Of a stretch of DNA of 64,000 bases, positions 50,373 to 58,992 are shown piece by piece. The stretch covers positions 372,001 through 436,000 of the forward strand of contig NZ_JAGKJK010000001.1 in the NCBI RefSeq assembly GCF_020329435.1, read 5' to 3'. This stretch comes from Bradyrhizobium hereditatis (GTDB taxonomy: Bacteria; Pseudomonadota; Alphaproteobacteria; Rhizobiales; Xanthobacteraceae). Positions within the stretch are counted from its first letter, which is position 1; every line of letters begins with the position of its first letter. Below the pieces are notes generated by a model that saw only the letters and a list, made by a program, of their open reading frames with translations, had not been told where the DNA came from and did no database searches. A program made the position numbers and the translations under genes.

Positions 50373-51356
50373 GTGAAACTTGCGACATTCAAATCCGGCG
50401 GACAGGAAAAGATCGGAATCGTGCATGGAAGCGATACGCTTCTGTTTGACCTTGCGGCCGCCGCCAGCCGCAGCGGCAGCGTCAATCCCGCCTTCGCATC
50501 GATGCTGGCATTGATCGACGCCGGCGAGGCCGCGCTCGAGCAGGCGCAAAAGCTTTTCGAAAAGCATGGCAAGGACGAGAGCCTGTCGGCGCCGGTGGCT
50601 GCGGCGGAAATCCTCGCGCCGGTCCCGGAGCCGCGGCAGATGCGGGACGGCATGTTGTTCCCGCTGCACATCCTGCAGGCCCCGCGCGGGCAGCTCAAGC
50701 TCGCTGCGCGCGCCAAGGGCGACATGGCGGAGCTGGCGCGGATCGAGGCCGAGCCGCTCGGCGAACTGCCGGAGGTCTATCGCAAGCAGCCGATCTACTA
50801 CATCACCAACCGCTTCAGCGTGCGCGGCACTAACACCACCGTGAAATGGCCGCGCTACAGCCAGGTGATGGACTATGAGCTGGAATTCGGCATTATCACC
50901 AGGAACAAGGGCGCTAATATCTCCGCCGCCAAGGCCAAGGATCACATCTTCGGCTACACGATCTTCAACGACTTTTCCGCGCGCGATGCCCAGCGTATCG
51001 AAATGGAGGGGCGGCTCGGGCCGGCGAAAGGCAAGAGTTTCGACGGCGGCAATGTGTTGGGGCCATGGATCGTGACGCCGGACGAGATCGGCGATCCCTA
51101 CAAATTGAAGATGGAAGCGCGCGTCAACGGCAAGACACGTTCGCAAGGGATAAGCGAGGGCATGCTGTTCTCGTTCGAGGAGATCATCGCCCATATCAGC
51201 CAGGACGAGACGCTGATGCCCGGCGAGTTCATCGGGTCCGGCACCGTCGGCAATGGCTGCGGCCTCGAACTCGGCTGGTATCTCGAGCATGGTGATACGA
51301 TCGAGCTCGAAGTCGAGAAGATCGGTATTTTGAAGAACCGGGTCGAGCGGCAATAG
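50373..51356 (+). CDS. Fumarylacetoacetate hydrolase family protein
   Basis: A 327-residue FAH-superfamily C-C hydrolase/isomerase. Metal-binding signature MDYELEFG (residues about 167-174), then FGYTIFNDFSARDAQ and FDGGNVLGPWIV, and SGTVGNGCGLELGWYLEHGD. The N-terminal subdomain (about 1-110) is also present. Related enzymes split fumarylacetoacetate, fumarylpyruvate or acylpyruvates at the end of aromatic ring-cleavage pathways. Divergent from the ABC importer. Confidence 0.92.
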   Translation: MKLATFKSGGQEKIGIVHGSDTLLFDLAAAASRSGSVNPAFASMLALIDAGEAALEQAQKLFEKHGKDESLSAPVAAAEILAPVPEPRQMRDGMLFPLHILQAPRGQLKLAARAKGDMAELARIEAEPLGELPEVYRKQPIYYITNRFSVRGTNTTVKWPRYSQVMDYELEFGIITRNKGANISAAKAKDHIFGYTIFNDFSARDAQRIEMEGRLGPAKGKSFDGGNVLGPWIVTPDEIGDPYKLKMEARVNGKTRSQGISEGMLFSFEEIIAHISQDETLMPGEFIGSGTVGNGCGLELGWYLEHGDTIELEVEKIGILKNRVERQ

Positions 51357-51402
51357 GCTGCTCGCGGATCGCGCAAAAAGAATACGCTGGAGAGGAAACG
51401 CC

Positions 51403-52179
51403 ATGGCGCGCAAACTGATCGACATTTCCGTTCCCCTGCAAAACGATGTGCCGGCCGATCCGCCCGGCAACCACCCGACCATCCAGTACATCGATCATCA
51501 GCAGGGCCTGCCGCGGATGCTGCAGTTCTTCGATGGGCTAAAGGCCGAAGACCTGCCTGATGGCCAGGGCTGGGCGGTGGAGCAGGTATCGCTCTCCACC
51601 CACAACGGCACGCATCTGGATGCGCCCTGGCATTTCCATCCCACGATGAATCGCGGCGAGCGTTCATGGACGATCGACGAGGTGCCGCTGGAGTGGTGTT
51701 TTCAGCCGGGCGTGAAGCTCGACTTCCGGAATTTTCCGGATGGCTATGTTGCGACCGCCAAGGATGTTGAGGCGGAGCTCAAGCGCATCGGGCACACGCT
51801 CTCGCCGCTCGAGATCGTTGTGGTCAACACCAGCGCCGGGGCCAAATATGGCCGAGAGGATTACGTCATCTCCGGCTGCGGCATGGGCTATGAAGCGACG
51901 ATGTATCTCCTGGAACGCGGCGTGCGGCTAACCGGCACCGACGGCTGGAGCTGGGATGCGCCGTTCGTCTACACCGCAAAGAAATATGCCGAGACAAAGG
52001 ATGCCAGCCTGATCTGGGAAGGTCACAAGGCCGGCCGCCACATCGGCTATTGCCACCTCGAGAAGCTGCACAATCTCGAGCAACTGCCGTCAACCGGCTT
52101 CATGGTGTCGTGCTTCCCGGTGAAGATCGAGCGCGCATCCGCCGGCTGGACCCGTGCGGTTGCCATCCTCGATGGCTGA
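51403..52179 (+). CDS. Cyclase family / kynurenine formamidase-like hydrolase
   Basis: A 258-residue Zn/Mn-dependent hydrolase of the cyclase family. The metal-binding HNGTHLDAPWHFHP motif is intact (about 67-80) with DISVPLQNDVPADPPG near the N-terminus. Family members hydrolyse N-formylkynurenine, isatin or act as polyketide-like cyclases. AGAGGAAACG-like ribosome site. Between the FAH and amidohydrolase genes, it fits a catabolic role. Confidence 0.9.
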   Translation: MARKLIDISVPLQNDVPADPPGNHPTIQYIDHQQGLPRMLQFFDGLKAEDLPDGQGWAVEQVSLSTHNGTHLDAPWHFHPTMNRGERSWTIDEVPLEWCFQPGVKLDFRNFPDGYVATAKDVEAELKRIGHTLSPLEIVVVNTSAGAKYGREDYVISGCGMGYEATMYLLERGVRLTGTDGWSWDAPFVYTAKKYAETKDASLIWEGHKAGRHIGYCHLEKLHNLEQLPSTGFMVSCFPVKIERASAGWTRAVAILDG

Positions 52180-52217
52180 GGGTTGCTCAGCACAACAACC
52201 AAAATAGGGAGGCACGG

Positions 52218-53354
52218 ATGACGGATTGGCGCGCGCCGCGGCTGCGGGGATGCTTCTGTTGCGATCAATCGCCTTCGCCGCGCACCGCATCCAGCCGGCG
52301 CGGCTTCATGCTCGGCGCCGGCGCGTTGGCGCTGACCGCAGCCATGAGGCATGATGAGGCCGTGGCGCAGACCGCCGATGTAAAACCGTTCCGGATCGAC
52401 GTCCACCATCATCTGTCGCCGCCGACATACGTCACCGCGTCGAACGATGCCGGCTTCGGCGATCCCTTGATGAAGAACTGGACGATCGAGAAATCACTGG
52501 CGGACATGGACAAGGCCGGCATCGCGACGGCGATGCTCTCCGTCACCACGCCCGCCGTTAATTTCACCAAGGGCGACACAGCGCGACGGCTTTGTCGCGA
52601 GTCGAATGAATATGCCGCCAAGCTCGTTGCGGATCATCCCGGACGATTTGGTAATTTCGCGATGCTGCCACTCACCGATATCGAAGGCAGCCTGCGCGAA
52701 CTGGCCTATGCGCTCGATACGCTTAAGGCCGATGGGATCGCCCTGATGACGAGCTATGGCGACAAATGGCTCGGCGATCCCTCATTTCTGCCCGTGATGG
52801 AGGAGCTCAATCGCCGCAAGGCGCTGGTCTACACCCATCCAACGGCGGCCAATTGCTGCGTGAACCTGGTGCCGACACAGCCGCCTGTGATGATCGAGTT
52901 CGGCACCGACACGACGCGCGCCATCGCTGACATCGTCTTCTCCGGCAATGCGCGGCGTTTTCCCGACATCCGCTGGATTTTCTCGCACGCCGGCGGAACG
53001 ATGCCGTTCCTGATCGAGCGCTTCGTCCGCCACCCGCTGCTGGCGCCGAAGGCGAAGGAGACTGTGCCCGACGGCACGCTTATCGAACTGAAGCGCTTCT
53101 TCTACGACACCGCGCAGACGTCCAATCGCAGCGCGATGTTGGCGCTAGCGGCGATCATTCCGCCATCGCAGATCGTATTCGGCACGGACTTCCCGTACTG
53201 GACCGGTATCGACCATGCGAAGGGGTTGCGTGAGGCGGCCGTCTTTACCGACGAACAGATTGCTGCGATCGAGCGCGGCAACGCGCTCAAATTGATCCCG
53301 CGGCTGGCAAGCTATTTTGAGAACGGACCAACTTCCTCAGACATTGCGAAGTGA
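52218..53354 (+). CDS. Amidohydrolase family 2 protein with Tat-like signal
   Basis: A 378-residue TIM-barrel metal-dependent hydrolase/decarboxylase (ACMSD-like amidohydrolase_2). A twin-arginine motif (SSRRGFMLGAGALALT, about 29-44) suggests export. Metal ligands: HxH in RIDVHHHLSPPTY and the HAGG and FGTDFPY motifs. Its start is at MTDWRAP with a GGGAGG site. Family members decarboxylate aromatic acids or hydrolyse lactones; with the FAH and cyclase genes it suggests stepwise breakdown of an aromatic or heterocyclic acid. Confidence 0.88.
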   Translation: MTDWRAPRLRGCFCCDQSPSPRTASSRRGFMLGAGALALTAAMRHDEAVAQTADVKPFRIDVHHHLSPPTYVTASNDAGFGDPLMKNWTIEKSLADMDKAGIATAMLSVTTPAVNFTKGDTARRLCRESNEYAAKLVADHPGRFGNFAMLPLTDIEGSLRELAYALDTLKADGIALMTSYGDKWLGDPSFLPVMEELNRRKALVYTHPTAANCCVNLVPTQPPVMIEFGTDTTRAIADIVFSGNARRFPDIRWIFSHAGGTMPFLIERFVRHPLLAPKAKETVPDGTLIELKRFFYDTAQTSNRSAMLALAAIIPPSQIVFGTDFPYWTGIDHAKGLREAAVFTDEQIAAIERGNALKLIPRLASYFENGPTSSDIAK

Positions 53355-53439
53355 TCCGCCAAAGAGAAAGGCGCGCCGCATGTCCGGCGCGCCTCTATCT
53401 TGCTTCGACCCCGTCTCCGCAGACGGCGATCGATTTATA

Positions 53440-53712
53440 TCACCACCTGCAGACGCGGACGCCGTAGGGATTCCACCAGCAACGCGGACCGGGACGTACG
53501 TAGACGGGTCCACCGTAGAAGCCGCGACCGCGATAGAAGCCTCGGCCGCCGCGATAGTAGCCTCGACCGCCACGATAGTAGCCTCGACCGCGATAAGCTT
53601 GCGCCGATGTGGTTGTTCCGCCCACCAGAATGGCAGAGGTGCTGGCCACGTAGACGAACAGCAGAGCCAGCGCTGCAAGGCAGCGGGTCAGGATATTGTA
53701 GCGTTTAGCCAT
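53440..53712 (-). CDS. Secreted Gly/Tyr/Arg-repeat protein
   Basis: A 90-residue protein. The N-terminus has a signal peptide or membrane anchor (LTRCLAALALLFVYVASTSAIL), then GRGYYRGGRGYYRGG-like repeats, and it ends with GPRCWWNPYGVRVCRW, where two Cys may pair. Small YRG-repeat proteins with a WNP-CRW end are frequent in Bradyrhizobium, of unknown function. Confidence 0.78.
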   Translation of the reverse strand: MAKRYNILTRCLAALALLFVYVASTSAILVGGTTTSAQAYRGRGYYRGGRGYYRGGRGFYRGRGFYGGPVYVRPGPRCWWNPYGVRVCRW

Positions 53713-54061
53713 TCGAGAATCTCCGGTCACTTCCGAACACGTCACTTCCAAACATCTGGACGTCGGCACGATCTCACTTAGACGCGCGAGAAAGCTTTCG
53801 GTTCAGATGCGCTAAGACAATATTTTACAAGGTTCTATCGAGCTTTCGGGACTTTATTAAGAAGGGTATGTAAGGTCAAGTTAAGGCAGGCTGCCGCGAA
53901 TTTCTGGCGTTGCGCCGTTCATGTTCCTGAATGTTTGCTGAACGTCGATGGCTTGTGCGCCGCGGAAATCCGATGAAAGCTACGACACGGCCACGCCGCC
54001 AACTTGATCTCGACACGATTTCCTCTTTTCAGCGTAAGACGATCTCGCCTAACGAGTAACC
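53713..54061. other. 349-bp gap before the carbamoyltransferase gene
   Basis: No gene seen. AT-rich stretch around 53815-53890 may hold promoters for the divergent genes. Confidence 0.45.
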
Positions 54062-55873
54062 ATGCCCAAAAAACACACTTATGTCCTTGGCCTGAACACC
54101 TACGATCATGATGTGAGCGCCTGTTTGTTGCGCGACGGCGCCATCGCGTTTGCCATCGCCAAGGAACGCATCACGCGAGCCAAGCACGCCTCCGGTTTCT
54201 ACAAAGAAGTGATCGATTACGTTCTCGAAGCTGAAGGCATCACGCTCGACGACGTCGATCTCGTGGTGCGCAATTGCTACATCCTGCCGGTCCCGGAAAT
54301 GGAGGAGCGGCTTGTCTATTTCGATGCGCCGGGCTTCCTGCCGGAATACGAGCGCGGCGAGGCGGCCAAGCATCCGCTCTACCTGAAGCATTCGGACAAA
54401 GTAGTCACGATCTCGCATCACCTGGCGCACGCCTATAGCGCCTTCGCGGTGTCACCGTTCGAGGAAGGCGTCGTGATGATCGTCGACGGTGTCGGCAGCT
54501 ACCGTTCCGACGTCATGGAATCCTTTCCTGCCAGCGATACGGCAACGCCGCTCGCGCGCGAATCGGAGAGCTATTACAAGTTCAATGGCACGACGCTGGA
54601 ATGCCTGAAAAAAGTCTGGATGGAGCCGGACCGCGGCTTCCTGAGCGATGAATTCTACAACATGCCCGGCCTCGGCGCGCTCTACAGCCGCGTTTCCACC
54701 TACATTTTCGGCGACTGGAATAAATGCGGCGAACTGATGGGACTGGCGCCCTATGGCCGTCGCGAGCAGGTCAAGCACCTCCTGGAATTGCGCGATGGCA
54801 AGCTGCACGTGCCGCATTGGACCGCCGAATTCAAGCAGCCCTACGTGTTCGAGCCCGGCAATAACTGGGAACGCAGCCCGGCGATGCGGCACTGGGAGGA
54901 TCTCGCCTGGCGCACGCAGGATGATACCGAGAACGTACTGCTCGCCCGTGCCCGCTGGCTGCGCGAAACCACAGGCGCGAAGAACCTCTGCATGGCCGGC
55001 GGCGTGGCGCTGAACTGCGTGGCGAACGGACGGCTCGCCCGCGAGGCCGGGTTCGACAATGTCTGGATACAGCCGGCGGCCGGCGACGACGGCATTGCGA
55101 TCGGCTGCGCCTATTACGGCTGGATTGAAATCCTCAAGCAGCGCCGCAGCTTCGTTATGGATCATGCCTATGTCGGCCGACGCTACAGCGATCAGGACGT
55201 CGCGAGGGAATTGCAGAAGTTTCTGGTTCGGATTCAGGCCGAAGCCGTGAGAAGCGAGAACGTCTGCCGCGACACCGCCAAGCTGCTGGCCGATCAGAAG
55301 GTGATCGGCTGGTTCCAGGACCGCTCGGAATTCGGGCCGCGCGCGCTCGGCAACCGCAGCCTGCTCGCCGATCCGCGCAAGGGCGAGATGAAGGACATCC
55401 TCAACAGCCGCGTCAAGCACCGGCAGGCGTTCCGCCCGTTCGCACCGATCGTGCTGGCCGAGCGTATGAAGGAAATTTTTGAAGGCGAGGAGGACTCGCC
55501 CTTCATGCTGATCGCCAAGCCAGTTCGCCCCGAATGGCGGAACAAGATTCCGGCGATCGTGCATGTCGATGGCACGGCGCGCGTGCAGACCGTGCGCGAA
55601 GAAACCAATCCGTTGCTGTATCGCCTGCTGAAGGAATTCGAGGCGCTGACCGGTGTTCCCGTGCTGATCAACACCTCATTCAACATCAAGGGCGAGCCGA
55701 TCGTGGAAACGCCGCAGGATGCCGTGAACTGCTTCCTGACCACGGGTATCGATCATCTCGTCATGCACGATACGATCGTGTCCAAGAGCGCGATGCACAG
55801 GGTGGTCGCGCCGGTGCTCAACGTCTACGCCGACGTCCGGACGCTGGTGGCCTCGACCGCGCAGCCGGCCTGA
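54062..55873 (+). CDS. NodU/CmcH-family carbamoyltransferase
   Basis: A 603-residue O-carbamoyltransferase. The N-terminal Kae1-like domain has GLNTYDHDVSACLLRDG and the metal-binding HHLAHAYSAF (about 120-129), and GELMGLAPYG; the C-terminal YrdC-like domain has FGPRALGNRSLLADPR and NTSFNIKGEPIVETPQDAVNCF. Both halves are complete. NodU carbamoylates Nod factor, CmcH cephalosporins; here there are no nod genes nearby, and the next gene on the other strand is OpgC, so a cell-envelope glucan, LPS or other sugar could be the target. Confidence 0.92.
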   Translation: MPKKHTYVLGLNTYDHDVSACLLRDGAIAFAIAKERITRAKHASGFYKEVIDYVLEAEGITLDDVDLVVRNCYILPVPEMEERLVYFDAPGFLPEYERGEAAKHPLYLKHSDKVVTISHHLAHAYSAFAVSPFEEGVVMIVDGVGSYRSDVMESFPASDTATPLARESESYYKFNGTTLECLKKVWMEPDRGFLSDEFYNMPGLGALYSRVSTYIFGDWNKCGELMGLAPYGRREQVKHLLELRDGKLHVPHWTAEFKQPYVFEPGNNWERSPAMRHWEDLAWRTQDDTENVLLARARWLRETTGAKNLCMAGGVALNCVANGRLAREAGFDNVWIQPAAGDDGIAIGCAYYGWIEILKQRRSFVMDHAYVGRRYSDQDVARELQKFLVRIQAEAVRSENVCRDTAKLLADQKVIGWFQDRSEFGPRALGNRSLLADPRKGEMKDILNSRVKHRQAFRPFAPIVLAERMKEIFEGEEDSPFMLIAKPVRPEWRNKIPAIVHVDGTARVQTVREETNPLLYRLLKEFEALTGVPVLINTSFNIKGEPIVETPQDAVNCFLTTGIDHLVMHDTIVSKSAMHRVVAPVLNVYADVRTLVASTAQPA

Positions 55874-55889
55874 AGCCCGCTGCCGCGGC

Positions 55890-57050
55890 TTAGCCGGAAG
55901 CTGCCGAACTGGCTTTCGGGGCTGCCGGCTTGAGCGGCTTGTCCTGCCGCTTCGACCAGGAAATGTAGTAGGCGACGATCGTCATGATCGCGATGCCGGT
56001 CACGCTGACGAAGATCTGCGCGAACAGCGAGCCCGAGCTCATCGACAGTTCGAAATGGCCGACGAACGACAGGAACACGCCGACGCAGAACACGGCGAGC
56101 GACTGCTGACCGCAGACGACCAGCGGATCAAAGATCTTCCACTCAAGGCCTGGCCATTCCTTCGGCACGAAACGGATGACCAGGATCACGATCGCGACGA
56201 AGTGCAGGAAGCGGTAGGGCGCGAGGTTGGTCTTGTCATTCGGGTTGAACGCCGAATACAGCCATTGCGGGAACATCTCGCCGAAGGTCGGGAATCGGCC
56301 GGCCATCGTCATGATGAGCGAGAAGACGAGATAGCCGATGCACAGATACAGCGTGACCGGCGCATTGATGATGGCGAGGTTGTTGCGGGCGCCGCCGAGC
56401 GCGCACCAGGCGCCGAACACGAACAGTACCTGCCAGGCGAACGGGTTGAAGTACCAGGTGCCGACCGGGTAGGCCGGCAGGTTCCAGCCGGTCTGCCGCG
56501 ACACCAGCCACAAAACGATGGCGGCCAACATGGTCAGGTTGGGCTGGCGCAGCATGAACCACAGCACCGGCGGGAACAGCCCCATCAGCACGATGTAGAG
56601 CGGCAGCACGTCGAGATTGACCGGCTTGAACTTCAGGAACAATCCCTGCCGCAGCGTCTCGGTCGCGTTGTCGATCAGGCCGACCACGTTGAACTCGTTG
56701 ACCAGCTCGGAGTCGCCGAAGCGCAGCGCCAGATAGCTGATCGAGGCGATGTAGATCACGAACAGGATGATGTGAGCGACATAGAGCTGCCAGACGCGCT
56801 TGGTCAGCCGCGTAGCTCCGACGATAAAGCCGCGTTCCAGCATCATCCGGGCATAGACGAAGGAGGCGGTATAGCCAGAAATGAAGACGAAGAGGTCGGC
56901 AGCGTCGCTGAACCCGTAATTGCGGGTGGTGATCCAATTCACGACGTTGTCGGGGATGTGATCCAGATAGATCGCCCAATTCGCGACCCCGCGAAACAGG
57001 TCGAGCCGGAGGTCGCGTCCTTTGTCTGGCAGGGTGGCGTTGATTTTCAT
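55890..57050 (-). CDS. opgC: OpgC family protein (periplasmic glucan modification)
   Basis: A 386-residue polytopic acyltransferase-like protein. RDLRLDLFRGVANWAIYLDH (about 11-30) and the FSDAADLFVFISGYTASFVYAR motif are typical of OpgC, which adds succinyl groups to osmoregulated periplasmic glucans. About ten hydrophobic helices are present. It converges with the carbamoyltransferase gene with 16 bp between, a layout that suggests, but does not show, a shared substrate. Confidence 0.92.
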   Translation of the reverse strand: MKINATLPDKGRDLRLDLFRGVANWAIYLDHIPDNVVNWITTRNYGFSDAADLFVFISGYTASFVYARMMLERGFIVGATRLTKRVWQLYVAHIILFVIYIASISYLALRFGDSELVNEFNVVGLIDNATETLRQGLFLKFKPVNLDVLPLYIVLMGLFPPVLWFMLRQPNLTMLAAIVLWLVSRQTGWNLPAYPVGTWYFNPFAWQVLFVFGAWCALGGARNNLAIINAPVTLYLCIGYLVFSLIMTMAGRFPTFGEMFPQWLYSAFNPNDKTNLAPYRFLHFVAIVILVIRFVPKEWPGLEWKIFDPLVVCGQQSLAVFCVGVFLSFVGHFELSMSSGSLFAQIFVSVTGIAIMTIVAYYISWSKRQDKPLKPAAPKASSAASG

Positions 57051-57277
57051 GGCTGCCGCTTCGTGATGCCTTCGGGGAGATCGCACCGCAAGCCGGGGTC
57101 CCGGGGGCCGGATAGCCCTAGATTGTCACAGTACGGCATAATGACTATACCGGTGCGGAAATGGTACATCCGGGTTTCTGGAATCACCGCTCAATTTCCT
57201 GAAAGGTGTCTCTATACTATCCCGGCCGCTTCCGCCAAACGCTACCGTGTCGCATACGCTTGAGGACCCAACGATCC

Positions 57278-57583
57278 ATGACCGCACGCATTTTTAAGCC
57301 CGCCAAAAACGCGATGCAATCGGGCCGGGCCAACGCCCGGGAATGGCAGCTCGATTATGAGCCGGAGCAGCCGCGGGCCGTCGAGCCGCTGATGGGGTGG
57401 ACCTCTTCGACCGACATGAAGCAGCAGCTCACCCTGCAGTTCGACACCAAGGAGGACGCCGTCGCCTATTGCGAGCGCAAGGGCATTCCCTATCAGGTGA
57501 TCGAGCCCAAGGATTCGGTGCGACGGCCCGTCGCCTACGCGGACAATTTCGCCTTCAAGCGCGTCGAACCCTGGACCCACTGA
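57278..57583 (+). CDS. NDUFS4-like complex I accessory subunit
   Basis: A 101-residue protein of the ETC complex I subunit conserved-region family (NDUFS4 homologue), restricted to alphaproteobacteria and mitochondria. Features: MTARIFKPAKNAMQSGRA start, WQLDYEP, WTSSTDMKQQLTLQFDTKEDAVAYCERKGIPYQV and NFAFKR near the end. It probably stabilises NADH dehydrogenase I. Start chosen at the conserved MTARIFKP. Confidence 0.95.
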   Translation: MTARIFKPAKNAMQSGRANAREWQLDYEPEQPRAVEPLMGWTSSTDMKQQLTLQFDTKEDAVAYCERKGIPYQVIEPKDSVRRPVAYADNFAFKRVEPWTH

Positions 57584-57637
57584 GCGCACGTCCGGCGCGC
57601 TTGCCGGTCGCGCGACGCGGCCCCGTGGCAGACGATG

Positions 57638-58135
57638 CTATTGTGCAGGGCCGGACGCCGCCGGATTTGGCGGGATCGGCAGCGGCGCATCTTTTGCGAC
57701 GCCGAGCACCGGGAAGGTCCTGATGTTGCGGACCTCGGGCATCGCGGAAAACTGCAGAAGCTGCTGGTGCATGCCTTCGACGTTTCGCGCCACGCATTTG
57801 AGCAGATAGTCGGCATCGCCCGAAATCCGCCACGACTGCAGGACGAGCGGCATCGCGGCGATGGATTTCTCGAACGCCAGCAGCGGGACCTGGGCCTGGC
57901 TCTGCAACTGGATCAACACAAAGGAAATGACTTCGTAGCCGAGGAGCTTTTCGTCGAGCGTAGCTCTGATGGCGCTGACATGGCCTCGCTCGCGCAAGGC
58001 GCGAACGCGGCGCCGACACGGCGGCTCCGAGAGGCCGACCCGCTCCGCCAGCTCATTGTTGCGGATGCGTCCGTCCCGCTGCAGCTCTGACAGTATCTTC
58101 AGGTCGATCTCGTCGAGCGGCGGACGTAGCGTCAT
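57638..58135 (-). CDS. Lrp/AsnC family regulator
   Basis: A 165-residue feast/famine regulator. HTH at about 8-55 (LDEIDLKILSELQRDGRIRNNELAERVGLS) and RAM/AsnC effector domain at about 75-150. Only 7 bp separate its start from the TetR gene's stop, so the two regulators are probably co-transcribed upstream of the leucine-degradation operon; leucine or another branched-chain amino acid as co-effector is an inference. Confidence 0.92.
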   Translation of the reverse strand: MTLRPPLDEIDLKILSELQRDGRIRNNELAERVGLSEPPCRRRVRALRERGHVSAIRATLDEKLLGYEVISFVLIQLQSQAQVPLLAFEKSIAAMPLVLQSWRISGDADYLLKCVARNVEGMHQQLLQFSAMPEVRNIRTFPVLGVAKDAPLPIPPNPAASGPAQ

Positions 58136-58142
58136 GGGCACC

Positions 58143-58811
58143 TCATCGGCGCGCCGACCCGCCGCGTGCCGTGCCGGCCGGGGAGGGGGCACGTTTGTTT
58201 CGGGTCCGGTCCGCCGCCGCGCCGGGGGTGACGCCCGACAATACCAGCTTCTCATGGGCGGCGACGATTGCCTCCTTGGTGAGCCGTCCGCCGGGACGGT
58301 ACCAGGTGGTGAGGCCGGTCAACAGGGCCAGGATGGCAAACGTCGCCACCTGGACATCGACCACCTCGAACTCGCCCTCAGCGACGCCCTCGCTGAGGAT
58401 TTCCGCCAGCCGCCGTTCATAGGCGCCACGGAGCGCCACGATCTCCTCGTAGTTCTTCGGCTCCAGACTCCGCAGCTCGGAATTGGCGATGAAGACCTCG
58501 CGCTTCTTGGTCATATGGTAGGTGACGTGAAATGCGACGAAGGCGCGGAGCTTGTCGGCCGGCCGCTGCTTGCCCTCCAGGGCGCGATCGAGCTGGCGGA
58601 GCAATTCGTTGATATGGTCCCGCACCAGGTCGAACAGCAGTTCCTGCTTGGTCGAGATGTGGTTGTATAGCGAGCCCGACTGGATGCCGACTTCGGCGGC
58701 GAGCTGGCGCAAGCTCATGGCGGCGTAGCCGTGCTCGAAGATCAGGCGCAGCCCGGCTTTGCGGATCGCCTCCATCGTCTTGGGACCGTGTGAGCCGATC
58801 GTTCTTGCCAT
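58143..58811 (-). CDS. TetR family regulator of the liu operon (candidate)
   Basis: A 222-residue TetR regulator. HTH at about 15-55 (IRKAGLRLIFEHGYAAMSLRQLAAEVGIQSGSLYNH) and a helical ligand domain up to about 190; the C-terminal tail is basic and low-complexity. Divergent from ivd, which starts the isovalerate pathway operon. LiuQ in other proteobacteria is a TetR that controls the same pathway, so a similar role is inferred here. Confidence 0.92.
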   Translation of the reverse strand: MARTIGSHGPKTMEAIRKAGLRLIFEHGYAAMSLRQLAAEVGIQSGSLYNHISTKQELLFDLVRDHINELLRQLDRALEGKQRPADKLRAFVAFHVTYHMTKKREVFIANSELRSLEPKNYEEIVALRGAYERRLAEILSEGVAEGEFEVVDVQVATFAILALLTGLTTWYRPGGRLTKEAIVAAHEKLVLSGVTPGAAADRTRNKRAPSPAGTARGGSARR

Positions 58812-58952
58812 GGAGCCTCTCAGAAGCGGGCATTCGCCGGCCTAATGGAAACAAGCAAGCGACCGTATAATAATGACATGAAAATACAGCAATTTCAATT
58901 GCCTGGACCGCACGTTAGGAGCCAGACAGTTCTGCTTGCAGCTAAGATAAAA

Positions 58953-58968
58953 AAACGTATGATCGTTT
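58953..58968. promoter_or_regulatory. Candidate TetR operator AAACG-N6-CGTTT
   Basis: Perfect 5-bp arms AAACG and CGTTT separated by TATGAT, 25 bp before the ivd start codon. Length and position suit a TetR repressor site in the divergent tetR/liu control region. Confidence 0.6.
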
Positions 58969-58992
58969 AATTCCAAGAAGACATCGGGGGAA

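Noticed and set aside
53440..53600. DNA repeat array (cgaccgcgatag units)
   Set aside because: Explained by the GRGYYRG repeats of the secreted protein encoded on the minus strand.
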